Assembly: GCA_017428635.1 (NCBI GenBank) | Contig: JAFRQK010000022.1 | Span: 1 to 62,103 of the forward strand | Length of the DNA: 62,103 nt | DNA from: Clostridia bacterium | GTDB taxonomy: Bacteria; Bacillota; Clostridia; Oscillospirales; CAG-272 | Direction: 5' to 3' | Part shown: piece by piece, positions 16,206 to 28,180 of the stretch | How the letters are laid out: every line of letters starts with the position of its first letter | How positions within the stretch are numbered: the first letter of the stretch is position 1 | Notes under the pieces: model-generated | Databases searched by the model: none | What the model was told of the DNA's origin: nothing | The model's input: the letters and a program-made list of their open reading frames with translations, nothing else | Made by a program: the position numbers and the translations under genes

Positions 16206-18194
16206 ACGGACAGATTCGAACTGCACGCGCCGTTTGCGCCGACGGGAGATCAGCCCGAGGCGATCGAGGCGCTGACACGCGGCCTTCAGGCCGGACTCAA
16301 GGAACAGGTCCTTCTCGGAGTTACCGGTTCGGGCAAGACGTTCACGATGGCGAACGTGATCGCAAACGTCAACCGTCCTACGCTCGTTCTCGCGCATAAC
16401 AAGACGCTCGCTGCCCAGCTCTGCTCCGAATTCAGAGAATTTTTCCCGAACAACGCCGTCGAATATTTCGTTTCTTATTACGATTACTACCAGCCCGAAG
16501 CATATATCCCCGGGAAGGATATGTATATCGAAAAGGACGCTCTGATAAACGACGAGATCGACAAACTGCGCCACAGCGCGACGTCGGCTCTGTTCGAGAG
16601 GCGGGACGTAATAATCGTCTCTAGCGTTTCATGTATCTACTCGCTCGGTTCTCCGCTCGAGTACAAACGTCAGGTCATCGGGCTGCGCGTCGGGATGAAT
16701 ATCAGCCGCGACGAAGTCGCCGCGAAACTCGTCGACGTAAAGTACGAGCGCAACGATATGAATTTCGTCAGAAACAATTTCAGGATGAGAGGCGACGTTC
16801 TCGAGGTCTATCCGTCCGGATATTCCGAAAAAGCGCTCCGCATTGAGTTCTTCGGCGACGAGATCGACAGGATCTCGGAGATCAATCCGCTCACGGGGGC
16901 GGTCAATGCGGATCTCAACTACGTCCCGATATACCCCGCGACCCACTACGTTATCGACCAAGACAGAAAAGAGGAAGTTATAAGGCAGATCCTTCTCGAA
17001 ATGGACGAGCGGGTCGATTATTTCCGCTCGCAGAACAAGCTTCTCGAGGCGCAGCGGATCGAAGAGCGAACGAGATACGACGTCGAGATGATAAGAGAGA
17101 TCGGGTACTGTTCCGGGATCGAAAATTACTCGCGGGTATTCGCAGGCAGAGAACCGGGGTCGACGCCCTATACTTTGCTCGATTATTTCCCGGACGATTT
17201 CGTTCTCTTCGTCGACGAGAGCCACGCGACGCTCCCCCAAGTCAGAGGAATGAGCGGCGGCGACGTTGCGAGAAAGAGAAACCTCGTGGAATTCGGTTTC
17301 CGCCTGCCGTCCGCATACGACAACAGACCGCTGTACTTTGAGGAGTTCGAGGAAAAGCTCGGTCAGGTGATATGCGTTTCGGCGACTCCGGCGGAATTCG
17401 AACTGTCGAGAGCCGATCAGGTCGTCGAACAGATAATCCGCCCTACGGGTCTTCTTGACCCCGAAGTCGAAGTTCGCCCGGTCGAGACGCAGATCGACGA
17501 TCTCATAGGCGAGATAAACGAAAGAGTGTCGAGAGGCGAAAGAGTGATCGTCACGACGCTTACGACAAAGATGGCGGAGGACCTGACTGATTATCTTGAA
17601 GGACACGATATCAGCGTCAAATACATCCACCACGAAGTCGAGACGATGGAGAGAATGGAGATCCTGCGGGATCTGCGCCTCGGCGCGTTCGACGTTATCG
17701 TCGGGATCAACCTGCTCCGCGAAGGGATCGACCTGCCCGAGGTAACGCTCGTCGCGATCCTCGACGCGGACAAAGAGGGTTTTCTCAGAAGCGAGACCTC
17801 TCTGATACAGATGATCGGACGCGCCGCGAGAAACGTCGGCGGAAAGGTCATCATGTACGCCGACCGCGTGACCGATTCAATGAAACGCGCCATCGACGAG
17901 ACGGCGAGAAGAAGAAAGATACAGTCGGAGTACAACGAAAAGCACGGGGTCACCCCTCAGACGGTCAGAAAAGACGTGAGAGAACTGATCTCGATCGGAA
18001 CTGCGGAAGACGGCAAGCGAGGAAAAGGACGGGGGAAGCGCTCGGAGCGAACTCCGGCTCCCGTCACGGCAAAAGAAAAAGACCGCCTGATCGCGCAGCT
18101 TGAAGGCGAGATGAAAGAGGCGGCTAAACTGCTGAGATTCGAAGAAGCGGCATATCTCCGCGACAGGATAAAAGAATTAAGGGGAACAAAATAA
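16206..18194 (+). CDS. uvrB: excinuclease ABC subunit B, apparent ACG start
   Basis: UvrB is the DNA damage recognition helicase of nucleotide excision repair. From 16206 the product is 662 residues, the normal family length. The P-loop GVTGSGKT lies at 38-45, the beta-hairpin [10 protein letters not shown] follows near residue 92, the helicase motifs are complete, and a C-terminal UVR domain ([12 protein letters not shown]) binds UvrC. No ATG, GTG or TTG lies at the expected start: the conserved N-terminus ([16 protein letters not shown]) is preceded by ACG at 16206, seven bases after an AAGGGGG Shine-Dalgarno (16192-16198). The only in-frame TTG upstream (16143) is in the promoter. The gene is convergent with the MATE gene, 17 bases apart. 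Confidence 0.93.
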   Translation, partial: TDRFELHAPFAPTGDQPEAIEALTRGLQAGLKEQVLLGVTGSGKTFTMANVIANVNRPTLVLAHNKTLAAQLCSEFREFFPNNAVEYFVSYYDYYQPEAYIPGKDMYIEKDALINDEIDKLRHSATSALFERRDVIIVSSVSCIYSLGSPLEYKRQVIGLRVGMNISRDEVAAKLVDVKYERNDMNFVRNNFRMRGDVLEVYPSGYSEKALRIEFFGDEIDRISEINPLTGAVNADLNYVPIYPATHYVIDQDRKEEVIRQILLEMDERVDYFRSQNKLLEAQRIEERTRYDVEMIREIGYCSGIENYSRVFAGREPGSTPYTLLDYFPDDFVLFVDESHATLPQVRGMSGGDVARKRNLVEFGFRLPSAYDNRPLYFEEFEEKLGQVICVSATPAEFELSRADQVVEQIIRPTGLLDPEVEVRPVETQIDDLIGEINERVSRGERVIVTTLTTKMAEDLTDYLEGHDISVKYIHHEVETMERMEILRDLRLGAFDVIVGINLLREGIDLPEVTLVAILDADKEGFLRSETSLIQMIGRAARNVGGKVIMYADRVTDSMKRAIDETARRRKIQSEYNEKHGVTPQTVRKDVRELISIGTAEDGKRGKGRGKRSERTPAPVTAKEKDRLIAQLEGEMKEAAKLLRFEEAAYLRDRIKELRGTK

Positions 18195-18222
18195 AGGTCA
18201 CAAACGTGACCTTATTTTGTTC
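18184..18222. terminator. bidirectional terminator spanning both stop codons
   Basis: A long hairpin (18184-18201 with 18206-18222, one bulged base) contains the stop codons of both uvrB (TAA 18192-18194) and the convergent MATE gene (18212-18214). Each arm ends in an A/T-rich tail. Confidence 0.8.
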
Positions 18223-19585
18223 TCTCTTTTTCGAATCCGTGTACCCAGTCGGAGGCGTGGTAATAGATGAAATAGATCACCGAACTGATCGCCCACGTTA
18301 TGGGGTACGCCATGTAGACGTATCCGACGTCGTGAAATACGTTCATCACGACGAAAATATACGCTATCCGGAAAACGCACCAGACCGCGAGCATGACGAA
18401 CATCGGGACGAACGCCTTTCCCGCGCCGCGGCAGACCGCGGCGATCGAGTGCGAGAACGCGAGAAGAAAGTAAAACAGCGCGACGGTGTGCGCCTGTCTG
18501 ACGCCGAACGCGATAACTTCCGGCGTTCTGTCAAAGAGCGCGAACAAATGCGGCGCAAGGAAGAAATACGCCACTCCGACGAGTTCTGCGAGTACAACGG
18601 CGGAGAGGATCCCGAAACGCGCTCCCCGTTTCGCCCTTTCATGCTTTTTCGCGCCGAGATTCTGTCCGATATACGTCGATATCGCCATATTGAAACTGGT
18701 GATAGGAAGGAACGCGAAGCCCTCGATCTTTGCGTGCGTCCCGTACGCCGCCATCGCAAATTTACCGAAAATATTGATCTGCGACTGGACCATGATATTG
18801 GCGAGCCCGATCACGGAATTCTGTACCCCGGACGGCAGACCGTAGCGGATTATCTTGCCCAGCATATCGCGGTGGAAGCGGATCTTTCCGATACTGAGCG
18901 ACACGACGCCTCCTTTCCTCAAAAGGCGTGTGAGGCACAGGACCGCGCTGACGACCTGAGAGATCACCGTGGCGAGAGCCGCCGCCCAGACGCCCCATCC
19001 GAAACCCTTTATAAACAGAAGGTCGAGCGCAATGTTAAGCAGAGACGAAACTATGAGATATATAAGCGGCCGCCTGCTGTCGCCGACCGCCATCATCACC
19101 CCGCGGCTTACGCTGTAAAGCACAAAAGCCATCGAACCGGTAAAGTAGACTCGAAAATACGAAACGGCGAGCGGCATGACGTCGGTGTCCGTATTGATCC
19201 ACCTCAAAAGCGTCGGAGTAAACGCGATCCCCAAAGAAGTGAGCACGACCCCGCTCGCGAGAGCAACGGCAAAAGCCGTGTGGACCGCTCGTGAGACTGC
19301 ATTCTCGTTCTTTTCACCGAAGTAACGAGAAATGAGTACCCCGGCGCCCATGAAAAGACCTTCGAAGAAAGAGATAAGAAGAAAGATCATCGGTCCCGAG
19401 GAGGAAACGGCTGCGAGTTCTTCGGTCCCGAGGCAGTTGCCTACGATAAGGCTGTCAGCCGTGTTGTAAAGCTGCTGGAATACCTGCGAGAACATAAGAG
19501 GAAGGGCGAATCTGATTATGAGACGGTACGGAGAACCCACCGTCATGTCGAGCGTACCCGACGCAAGACGCGCGGTCTTTTCCAA
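18212..19585 (-). CDS. MATE family efflux transporter
   Basis: A 457-residue protein with 12 hydrophobic segments and the MATE family N-terminus (PLMFSQVFQQLYNTADSLIVG). It exports drugs or cationic metabolites in exchange for sodium or protons. The start is a TTG at 19585, with GGGAGGGG upstream; the sequence before it lacks an ATG at suitable distance. The gene ends inside a shared hairpin with uvrB. The substrate is unknown. Confidence 0.92.
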   Translation of the reverse strand: MEKTARLASGTLDMTVGSPYRLIIRFALPLMFSQVFQQLYNTADSLIVGNCLGTEELAAVSSSGPMIFLLISFFEGLFMGAGVLISRYFGEKNENAVSRAVHTAFAVALASGVVLTSLGIAFTPTLLRWINTDTDVMPLAVSYFRVYFTGSMAFVLYSVSRGVMMAVGDSRRPLIYLIVSSLLNIALDLLFIKGFGWGVWAAALATVISQVVSAVLCLTRLLRKGGVVSLSIGKIRFHRDMLGKIIRYGLPSGVQNSVIGLANIMVQSQINIFGKFAMAAYGTHAKIEGFAFLPITSFNMAISTYIGQNLGAKKHERAKRGARFGILSAVVLAELVGVAYFFLAPHLFALFDRTPEVIAFGVRQAHTVALFYFLLAFSHSIAAVCRGAGKAFVPMFVMLAVWCVFRIAYIFVVMNVFHDVGYVYMAYPITWAISSVIYFIYYHASDWVHGFEKERTK

Positions 19586-19650
19586 ATATACCCCTCCCTT
19601 CTTTTTTATCCCGCAGTATTGTACTACAAACGCGAACCGGGGTCAAGGCA

Positions 19651-19690
19651 AAAAAAGAAAAGGATCGGAAATCCGATCCTTTTTCTTTAT
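19651..19690 (-). terminator. terminator after the glycosidase-like gene
   Basis: Perfect 9-bp stem (19661-19669 with 19672-19680) with a two-base loop, flanked by A and T runs on either side. The stop codon of the glycosidase-like gene lies at its edge. Confidence 0.8.
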
Positions 19691-20916
19691 TTTCTTTCAA
19701 GCTTGAACATATCGAATCCTGCGGGATGAAGAACGAGTTCGAGTTCTTCGTCTCCCGGCTTGTTCTCGTCTCCGTCGGCGAGATCGCTGTATTCTCTTCC
19801 GTTCCATCTGACGGCGCGGAGCGCGACCTTACCGGGGTCTATGGTGAAACGCACGACCCCGTAGTGATGATACTCGCTGTTGCAGACGCACATATATTCG
19901 TCCCCGTCGTCGCCGTCAAAGAAGCTGACGATCGTCTCGTCGTCGGCTTTGATCCCTTTGATCAGTTCGTGGTCACCCTCTCCAAACATCGGGAACACTC
20001 CTCTGTCGAGCGTTACGGAATACGTCATTTTATGGTTCAGATGCATGATCTTCTCACCGAAATGGTTTGAAAACCGCCTCTGCGTACGGAGCATCCCGTA
20101 GTACGCCTCGGTCTTGTTTCCGAACTCGTCGATCGGAGAACCGTACGAACCGATGGCGAAATCTCTGTCGTAGAAACGGAACCAGAGAACTCCGCGCAGA
20201 CCGAGCGTCGCCGCCATGTGGATCTGCCAGCGGATCTCCGCTTCGTTCGGCGCTTTGTAAACGTGACCGCCCGACGAGAGAAGACAACCCCATGTATCGA
20301 CGCCCGCGCCTTTGCCCGCCTCGACCATATCCCTGACACCGCGGAAGAACATCGTCATCCCGCCGTGGTCGTTGATCATCTGGTCATACTGGTCGAAACA
20401 TACGACCTCGACGCCTGTTGTGTCGGTCACGTATTTTATCCAACCCGAAAGGTCTCTTCCGCCGAAATGTTCGCGCGAATGATCCACCATGCCCCCCATA
20501 TAATTGAGGAAAGGAGTGAGGTGCGGTGCAAGCGTCTTGTGGATCTTTATGATCGCCTGGCACGCCCTGTAACTCGCGGGGTCGGACGGCTCGTCACCGA
20601 TATAGAATCCGAAAAGCGCGGGGTGGGAACCGAGCGCTTCGTAAAGCGGTCTCACGCGGGCGATATACTCATCTTCGCCGAGACGGATATAGTCGCCGTA
20701 CGAGATCCCTTCATAGTTTGCTATCAGTTTGATCCCGAGTTCTTCGGCGCGGTCGAGCCACGGGATGAGAACGGTGGGATCGTCTCTCCCTATATACGTT
20801 TTGGGAGCGAGCGGGATATTCATCCCGCATTCCACCCACACGTTCATCTCGTCGGGAGTGAATTCGCGTATATCGTTGTATACCCATGTGGAAAAAACGA
20901 ACTTATCGGTTTTCAT
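19687..20916 (-). CDS. TIM-barrel glycoside hydrolase-like protein
   Basis: A 409-residue cytoplasmic protein (no signal peptide) that looks like a (beta/alpha)8 glycosidase. It starts with a strand leading to a Trp-Tyr pair (FSTWVYND), has a FYIGDEPSD segment at about residue 105 whose Glu is placed like the acid/base of clan A glycosidases, and continues with strands ending in CFDQYDQM and LWFRFYDRD. After about residue 310 comes a small beta-sandwich domain ending in FDMFKLERK. I cannot assign a CAZy family. The gene stands alone between terminators, with a good Shine-Dalgarno and ATG. Intracellular location suggests action on imported oligosaccharides, or a non-catalytic relative. Confidence 0.65.
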   Translation of the reverse strand: MKTDKFVFSTWVYNDIREFTPDEMNVWVECGMNIPLAPKTYIGRDDPTVLIPWLDRAEELGIKLIANYEGISYGDYIRLGEDEYIARVRPLYEALGSHPALFGFYIGDEPSDPASYRACQAIIKIHKTLAPHLTPFLNYMGGMVDHSREHFGGRDLSGWIKYVTDTTGVEVVCFDQYDQMINDHGGMTMFFRGVRDMVEAGKGAGVDTWGCLLSSGGHVYKAPNEAEIRWQIHMAATLGLRGVLWFRFYDRDFAIGSYGSPIDEFGNKTEAYYGMLRTQRRFSNHFGEKIMHLNHKMTYSVTLDRGVFPMFGEGDHELIKGIKADDETIVSFFDGDDGDEYMCVCNSEYHHYGVVRFTIDPGKVALRAVRWNGREYSDLADGDENKPGDEELELVLHPAGFDMFKLERK

Positions 20917-20979
20917 TTGATTTTCCTTTCTCTTCCGGTTTACGGTTATATTCTACCAAACGGCGGTAACTGTTGTCAA

Positions 20980-21018
20980 CCGAAAAGAATTGCGGCGCTC
21001 CCGGAAAGGAGCGCCGCA
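20980..21018 (-). terminator. terminator after the large secreted protein gene
   Basis: Perfect 11-bp stem (20991-21001 with 21008-21018) followed on the minus strand by AATTCTTTT. Confidence 0.75.
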
Positions 21019-21048
21019 GTTAATACTGATTTCGGTTAATTGATCGAA

Positions 21049-23781
21049 TCACGAGGCGGGAAAGAATGTCTGAGCTGCCTCTGCGTACTTAAACAATGCT
21101 TTGCAGACGGCTGCGTCGGCAGTCCCGTTCTTTATCGCGCTCTTCGCATACGCCATGGGCGAATAGGTTGCGGAAGCCGCGTCGCAGACGAGTTTAATTT
21201 TTGATGCAAGATTGAGAACGTTGAGGCCTTTGACTGTCACGCAAGCTTTCTGATTACCCTTTGACGTCGTAATGGTTTTAACCTCAAAATTATCCCACGG
21301 TGTTTCTGTTTCGCCAATTTTGACCGAAACGTCGCTGACAGAGGTAACGCCTTTGATATAGAAACTAAGTTCGGTCTTCGATCTGAGGGCGAGCGATGCG
21401 GATACGGCCTTTGAGGGATTTACGGACACGCTGTAACTGCCCATTTGTTCGATAGTGACGGCTTCTGCCGCTGAAGCGGCAGTCTCGTAATCATTACGAA
21501 CGATCGCAACGTTGTTCTCGTCGGGGAACCGCTGCTGCGCAAAATATCCGTACGCCATCAAGGCGCTGCAAAGCGTCTTGAGGTTCGGGTCGGAACCGTT
21601 GCTGCCGATAACGGCGTCACAGTAAGCTTTGACGCTGTACGCGAAGGATTCCTGCTCTTCTCCCGCTCCGTTGAGAACCTTGAAGTAGACCGGATTTGCA
21701 AGCTGGTTAGCGTTGAAGGTCACGGGGGTGAATACGTACTTATCTTCATCCCCTTCAACAGGTCTGCCGGAACTGAAAGGTATGGCGGTATAATTCACGT
21801 TGTCGGTTGAATACTTAAAGGTGTAACTGCTCGCCATTTCGGCGGTAACGCCGTCAACGTAGAAGTTGACGTCGATGCTGTCGTTAAGGGAGAGCGAAGC
21901 GGTGAGAGTCAGTTCCGCACCGGTAGGATCGACGGGTCTTGTTTCCGTCTTGCCGCAGAATGAACAGGTCCTTGTCTCTTCACCGGCAACGGTCGCAGTA
22001 GGAGGAGTCGTCTGCTCCCATTCACCCCATGAGTGGTCGCACGGAACTTCTACCGCGAAATAATAGTACGTCGCCCCGCTGCCGCTTGCGGCATTTGTTT
22101 TAGAATTGAAGATCATCGGGATTATACCGTCACGGATTGATCCGTCGCGCGAGTTACCGATAATGGGATACCCGCCTGCTACTTTATTACCATTCGAAAG
22201 CGTAAGATATTGGAACTCTGAAACACATTCAAAATTCTTTCCATCCGTTGCAGGAGAAGTCCAGATCTCCATCTGAACTTTGGAAGATCTTTCTTTGAAA
22301 TGGAAAATGTAGAATTTTCCATCAGGTCCCTGCGTCATAGTGAATCCCATTTTGGGATCGTATCCGGTCGCATTCCCGTTTTTCGGAAGAAGTGTCTGGG
22401 AAATCTTAGCACGGTATGTCTCCGTATCTGTCGAGGGATCCATTATCACGTGGTACGTTGTTGATGATTTATTCGGATGATCGGTCGGATATGACTCTGT
22501 ATATATGATATGAATATATCCGTTCGTATCACGATACGTGCATCCGTCATTTCCATAATGGCCTGCGGAAATCGGGTACGCCTGACCGTTCGTGGGGTAA
22601 TATACCGGTTCGGAAGAAATCAGGTGCTCAACGTAATTATACTGCGCCCTATCATGCTGTCGATCGGAAAAAATATTTCCCGTGTTTGTGAACGAAACTT
22701 CCTCCATATTCTTGATATGGTAGTAATAAACCGCATCCCAAGCGAAGCCCGCGCTGACTATCTGGAACCCGAGTATTCCGGGAGAAGCCTCTGCTACGAT
22801 GCAGCGCTGGATAACGAACACGGCGCCGCCTTGTCCGTCCGGGTAGAGGTTGTAATAGTCTTTCCTGTGCTCAATATTCATGGTGTGACACGTCGGTTCC
22901 CATTCGTTCGTCGCGATATCGTAAATGAACCATGCAAAATAAGCGGGGTATGAGTTTCCTCCGTAACCGCCGTCGTAAATGCAGTATATCTTGCCCGCTT
23001 CGAGATCGACGAGCGCGGACGGTTTGCCGTACCCGTGGTCGTCAAAAGCGCATGTATCGAACGAAATGACAGCGTGTTTTCTGCGGACAAGGGTATCCGT
23101 TGCCGTGTCGATCTCATGAAGAGTAAGAAAACCCGCGTTCTTGAAATTCGAAGAATCTCCGGTCAAATAAGCTTCTCTCCATCTCAGATAGTACGTATCG
23201 GGATCCTCGCCCGGGTAAATCACGTAGATGTGACCGTTTGCGCCTGCGTAGATCTCAGGCACGTGAGAAGAATCGTTCTCGGGGCAGATGTCTTCTGCGA
23301 TAACGTGAACTCCCTGAGGAGTCAGTTTGAGAATGGAGTAATAGTTATAACCGTTTATCCAGTAGGGATGGTCATCGCCGTAAAGAGCCACTTGATCTAT
23401 CACATTACCATTATCGTCAATCAACTTGTTGGGACGGCTGACAGAACGTGTGATAACAACGGCGTACGTACCGTTTTCCGTTCTGAGGATACGCGTGTGG
23501 TGACCTCCGTGGCAGGCGTTCGTAGAAGACCCGACGGGCATTTTGTCCCCGGCATGGTAACCGACACCGTCTTCCGCGTATTTGAACTGCTGAAGGTATG
23601 AAACTCTGATTCCGTTTTCCTCATACGACACACCGAGATTATCAGGCGTCATATCGTACTCCTCGGAGTAATTCACCCCCATTCCTTCGCCGGTTGCAGA
23701 GGCAACAAACGTCATTGTCCCCGTCAGCATAATGACAGCGAGCAAAAGGGAGAGCAGTTTTCCAATTGTACCGTACTTCAT
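21049..23781 (-). CDS. large secreted protein with C-terminal tandem surface module
   Basis: A 910-residue exported protein. Residues 1-29 form a signal peptide (hydrophobic LLSLLLAVIMLTGT, cleavage near ASA). Residues about 50-575 are rich in short beta strands with Gly/Tyr/Trp and look like a beta-propeller of the BNR/sialidase-like type. About 580-612 is a CxxC segment (CDHSWGEWEQ ... CSFCG). The C-terminal 286 residues (625-910) consist of two related halves, each a beta domain starting LxL...FYxxGV and ending in a helical ALxxYxxxAQxxF segment. The same module ends the protein at 56116-57423. I find no catalytic motif. A promoter and an AT-rich leader precede it. Confidence 0.75.
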   Translation of the reverse strand: MKYGTIGKLLSLLLAVIMLTGTMTFVASATGEGMGVNYSEEYDMTPDNLGVSYEENGIRVSYLQQFKYAEDGVGYHAGDKMPVGSSTNACHGGHHTRILRTENGTYAVVITRSVSRPNKLIDDNGNVIDQVALYGDDHPYWINGYNYYSILKLTPQGVHVIAEDICPENDSSHVPEIYAGANGHIYVIYPGEDPDTYYLRWREAYLTGDSSNFKNAGFLTLHEIDTATDTLVRRKHAVISFDTCAFDDHGYGKPSALVDLEAGKIYCIYDGGYGGNSYPAYFAWFIYDIATNEWEPTCHTMNIEHRKDYYNLYPDGQGGAVFVIQRCIVAEASPGILGFQIVSAGFAWDAVYYYHIKNMEEVSFTNTGNIFSDRQHDRAQYNYVEHLISSEPVYYPTNGQAYPISAGHYGNDGCTYRDTNGYIHIIYTESYPTDHPNKSSTTYHVIMDPSTDTETYRAKISQTLLPKNGNATGYDPKMGFTMTQGPDGKFYIFHFKERSSKVQMEIWTSPATDGKNFECVSEFQYLTLSNGNKVAGGYPIIGNSRDGSIRDGIIPMIFNSKTNAASGSGATYYYFAVEVPCDHSWGEWEQTTPPTATVAGEETRTCSFCGKTETRPVDPTGAELTLTASLSLNDSIDVNFYVDGVTAEMASSYTFKYSTDNVNYTAIPFSSGRPVEGDEDKYVFTPVTFNANQLANPVYFKVLNGAGEEQESFAYSVKAYCDAVIGSNGSDPNLKTLCSALMAYGYFAQQRFPDENNVAIVRNDYETAASAAEAVTIEQMGSYSVSVNPSKAVSASLALRSKTELSFYIKGVTSVSDVSVKIGETETPWDNFEVKTITTSKGNQKACVTVKGLNVLNLASKIKLVCDAASATYSPMAYAKSAIKNGTADAAVCKALFKYAEAAQTFFPAS

Positions 23782-23833
23782 TTATTAACCTTTCCGCGCA
23801 GCATTCGTTGCGCAATGTGTTTTTAACAGATAT

Positions 23834-23863
23834 ATTATACAATAAAAAAAAAAGCAATGTAAA
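23834..23863 (-). promoter_or_regulatory. promoter of the large secreted protein gene
   Basis: Minus strand TTTACA (23858-23863) and TATAAT (23834-23839) with an 18-base spacer that contains a ten-base T run on the transcribed-sense strand. Confidence 0.55.
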
Positions 23864-23920
23864 GAGGACGTAAACACGTAACGTAAAACGGCATACCAAA
23901 TAAGCCAACGGGATAAACAG

Positions 23921-23950
23921 AAAAAGCGCCTGCAATGCAAGCGCTTTTTC
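23921..23950. terminator. terminator of the tRNA-Thr gene
   Basis: Perfect 9-bp stem (23921-23929 with 23941-23949), AAAAAGCGC paired with GCGCTTTTT, directly abutting the 3' end of the tRNA. Confidence 0.8.
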
Positions 23951-24023
23951 AGCTACTGGCCGGACTCGAACCGGCGACCTGCTGATTACGAATCAGCTGC
24001 TCTACCAACTGAGCCACAGTAGC
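23951..24023 (-). tRNA. tRNA-Thr (anticodon CGU)
   Basis: A 73-nt sequence folds as a complete tRNA on the minus strand. The 7-bp acceptor pairs GCTACTG with CAGTAGC, the D stem is GCTC/GAGC with a GG-containing loop, and the anticodon stem GCTGA/TCAGC has loop TTCGTAA. The T stem is GCCGG/CCGGC with loop TTCGAGT, and the discriminator is U. The anticodon CGU (23988-23990 on the plus strand) reads ACG threonine codons. CCA is not encoded. It has its own consensus promoter and an abutting terminator. Confidence 0.95.
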
Positions 24024-24055
24024 GACCCTCGGCGCGCTTTTCGCGCGCTTTGGAT

Positions 24056-24084
24056 ATTATACACGAATCGGGGAACGTTGTCAA
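24056..24084 (-). promoter_or_regulatory. consensus promoter of tRNA-Thr
   Basis: Minus strand TTGACA (24079-24084) and TATAAT (24056-24061) with the ideal 17-base spacer; both hexamers are exact consensus. It lies directly after the clpC stop codon. Confidence 0.85.
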
Positions 24085-24093
24085 TAGCGAATT

Positions 24094-26541
<2,448 letters not shown>

Positions 26542-26578
26542 TGTGTTCACCTTCTTTCAGCGAACCCGGACGTGAGTT

Positions 26579-27601
26579 TTATTTCCCGTCCGAGCCCGAC
26601 AGTATCTTTCTTATTCCCTCCGCGCGGGCGCGGTCGCGCTCCGCCGGAGTCATCTTTCCGCCGTGCTGGTTCATGATCATCGCCGGCATCGACCGGATAA
26701 GTATCTCGTCGAGTTTTTCAACGTTCAGGCAGTCGATGATTCCGAGGCACACGCCGAGACGTACGTCGGAATACAGTTTCAGGAGCTCATTGGTGTCTAT
26801 CCTGACGGCGTACAGCATCGTTCCGTACGCTCTCATCACGCGATCCGAGACTCCGTCCCGGTCGGCGTCGAACAGTTTCTTTCTGAGCGTTCTCTCCTGT
26901 TCGGCGATCTTCCCGGTCACGTCGGCGAGTTTGGAGATCGTCTCCTTTTCCGTCACTCCGAGCGTGACCTGATTGGAGATCTGGAACAGACAGCCGTCTG
27001 CCGCCGAACCTTCTCCCGACATTCCCCGCACCGTAAGTCCGATCTTGGCGAGTTGATTGGCGAGCGATCTGACGCCGCCCGCAGCGACCGTTCCGGGCAG
27101 GAACATCATGACGGACGCTCTCATACCCGTTCCGAGGTTGGTTGGACAGTGCGTGAGGTATCCGAGCTTATCGTCGTACGCGATATTGAGTTTCGCGTCG
27201 AGCGCGGAATCGACCGAATCAGCCCTTTCGTACGCTTCTTCGAGAGCCAAACCGGGCAGGATCGACTGGATCCTGACGTGGTCTTCCTCAAGGATCATGA
27301 CGGAGACCGTTCCGTCCTTCGATTCGACGAGTCCCCTGTTTTTCGAAGAGCGCGCAAACTCGGGCGAGACTTTGTGTTCTTCAGAAGCGGCGGCTCTTTC
27401 GTTTTCGGAAAGACCGGAAAAATCGGTAAAACCGTACTCCGGATCGCCTTCAAACACGCCGCGAACCTTTCCTATGATCTCTTTTCGCGACGTCTCGTCA
27501 AGTCTGTCTCCGAACGGATAATCTTTGAGATTTCTCGCAAGGCGTATACGTGACGATACGAAAACGTCCGAATCTCTCCCTTTCGTTTCATACCATTTCA
27601 T
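26579..27601 (-). CDS. mcsB: protein-arginine kinase McsB
   Basis: A 340-residue ATP:guanido phosphotransferase family protein, the bacterial arginine kinase that marks proteins for ClpCP. The phosphagen-kinase start (VFVSSRIRLARN) and the active-site segment CPTNLGTGMRASV are both present. Its ATG overlaps the mcsA stop by four bases, consistent with McsA being its activator. It is a little shorter than the Bacillus protein but has no obvious missing motif. Confidence 0.95.
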   Translation of the reverse strand: MKWYETKGRDSDVFVSSRIRLARNLKDYPFGDRLDETSRKEIIGKVRGVFEGDPEYGFTDFSGLSENERAAASEEHKVSPEFARSSKNRGLVESKDGTVSVMILEEDHVRIQSILPGLALEEAYERADSVDSALDAKLNIAYDDKLGYLTHCPTNLGTGMRASVMMFLPGTVAAGGVRSLANQLAKIGLTVRGMSGEGSAADGCLFQISNQVTLGVTEKETISKLADVTGKIAEQERTLRKKLFDADRDGVSDRVMRAYGTMLYAVRIDTNELLKLYSDVRLGVCLGIIDCLNVEKLDEILIRSMPAMIMNQHGGKMTPAERDRARAEGIRKILSGSDGK

Positions 27602-28155
27602 TTTACGTCACTCCCTTCCGCCCGGGCGGCGCGAAGCTCGTCTCTGAGTTTCGCCGCCTTCTCGTATTCCTCATCCTTTACGGCGGCTTTCAGTTCCGCC
27701 TCAAGCGTTCTGATCTTCTCTTTTTTCTCTCTGTCCTTTTTGTACGCCGCCGGGGCGCCGCCCACGTGGGACGTCGTACCGTGGATCCGGCTGATAGTCG
27801 GAGAGAGTTCCTCCGAAAACGTTCTGTAGCACTCGGGACACCCGGCTTTGCCGGTGTTAACGAGATCCGAGAACACGGAACCGCAGAGCGGACACTTTTT
27901 GACTTTTTCCTTAGTCCTCCCCGGAAGTTCTCTAACTCCGAACAGGCTGCCGAACAGTTTGTCGGCGCCGGAGAAGGCGTCGTCGAAAAATCCCGTGCCG
28001 AATAAATTCTCATGCTCGAACACGTCCTCGAGTTCGCCTTTCTTTTCAGCCTCTTTCGCACACTCCGAGCAAAGGGAAAGCGATCTTTCCTTACCGTTTA
28101 CGGATTCCCTGTAGAATACCGTGGCTTCATTCTTTTTACATCTTTCGCAAAGCAT
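27598..28155 (-). CDS. mcsA: McsA, zinc-finger activator of McsB
   Basis: A 185-residue protein with two CxxC pairs near the N-terminus (C3/C6, C29/C32), a second zinc-ribbon set (CPLCG and CPECY), and a C-terminal UVR motif (DEEYEKAAKLRDEL). It activates McsB and modulates CtsR under stress. It starts 25 bases after ctsR and overlaps mcsB by four bases. Confidence 0.94.
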   Translation of the reverse strand: MLCERCKKNEATVFYRESVNGKERSLSLCSECAKEAEKKGELEDVFEHENLFGTGFFDDAFSGADKLFGSLFGVRELPGRTKEKVKKCPLCGSVFSDLVNTGKAGCPECYRTFSEELSPTISRIHGTTSHVGGAPAAYKKDREKKEKIRTLEAELKAAVKDEEYEKAAKLRDELRAARAEGSDVK

Positions 28156-28180
28156 GACTGATTCCTCCTTTTGATCTATT

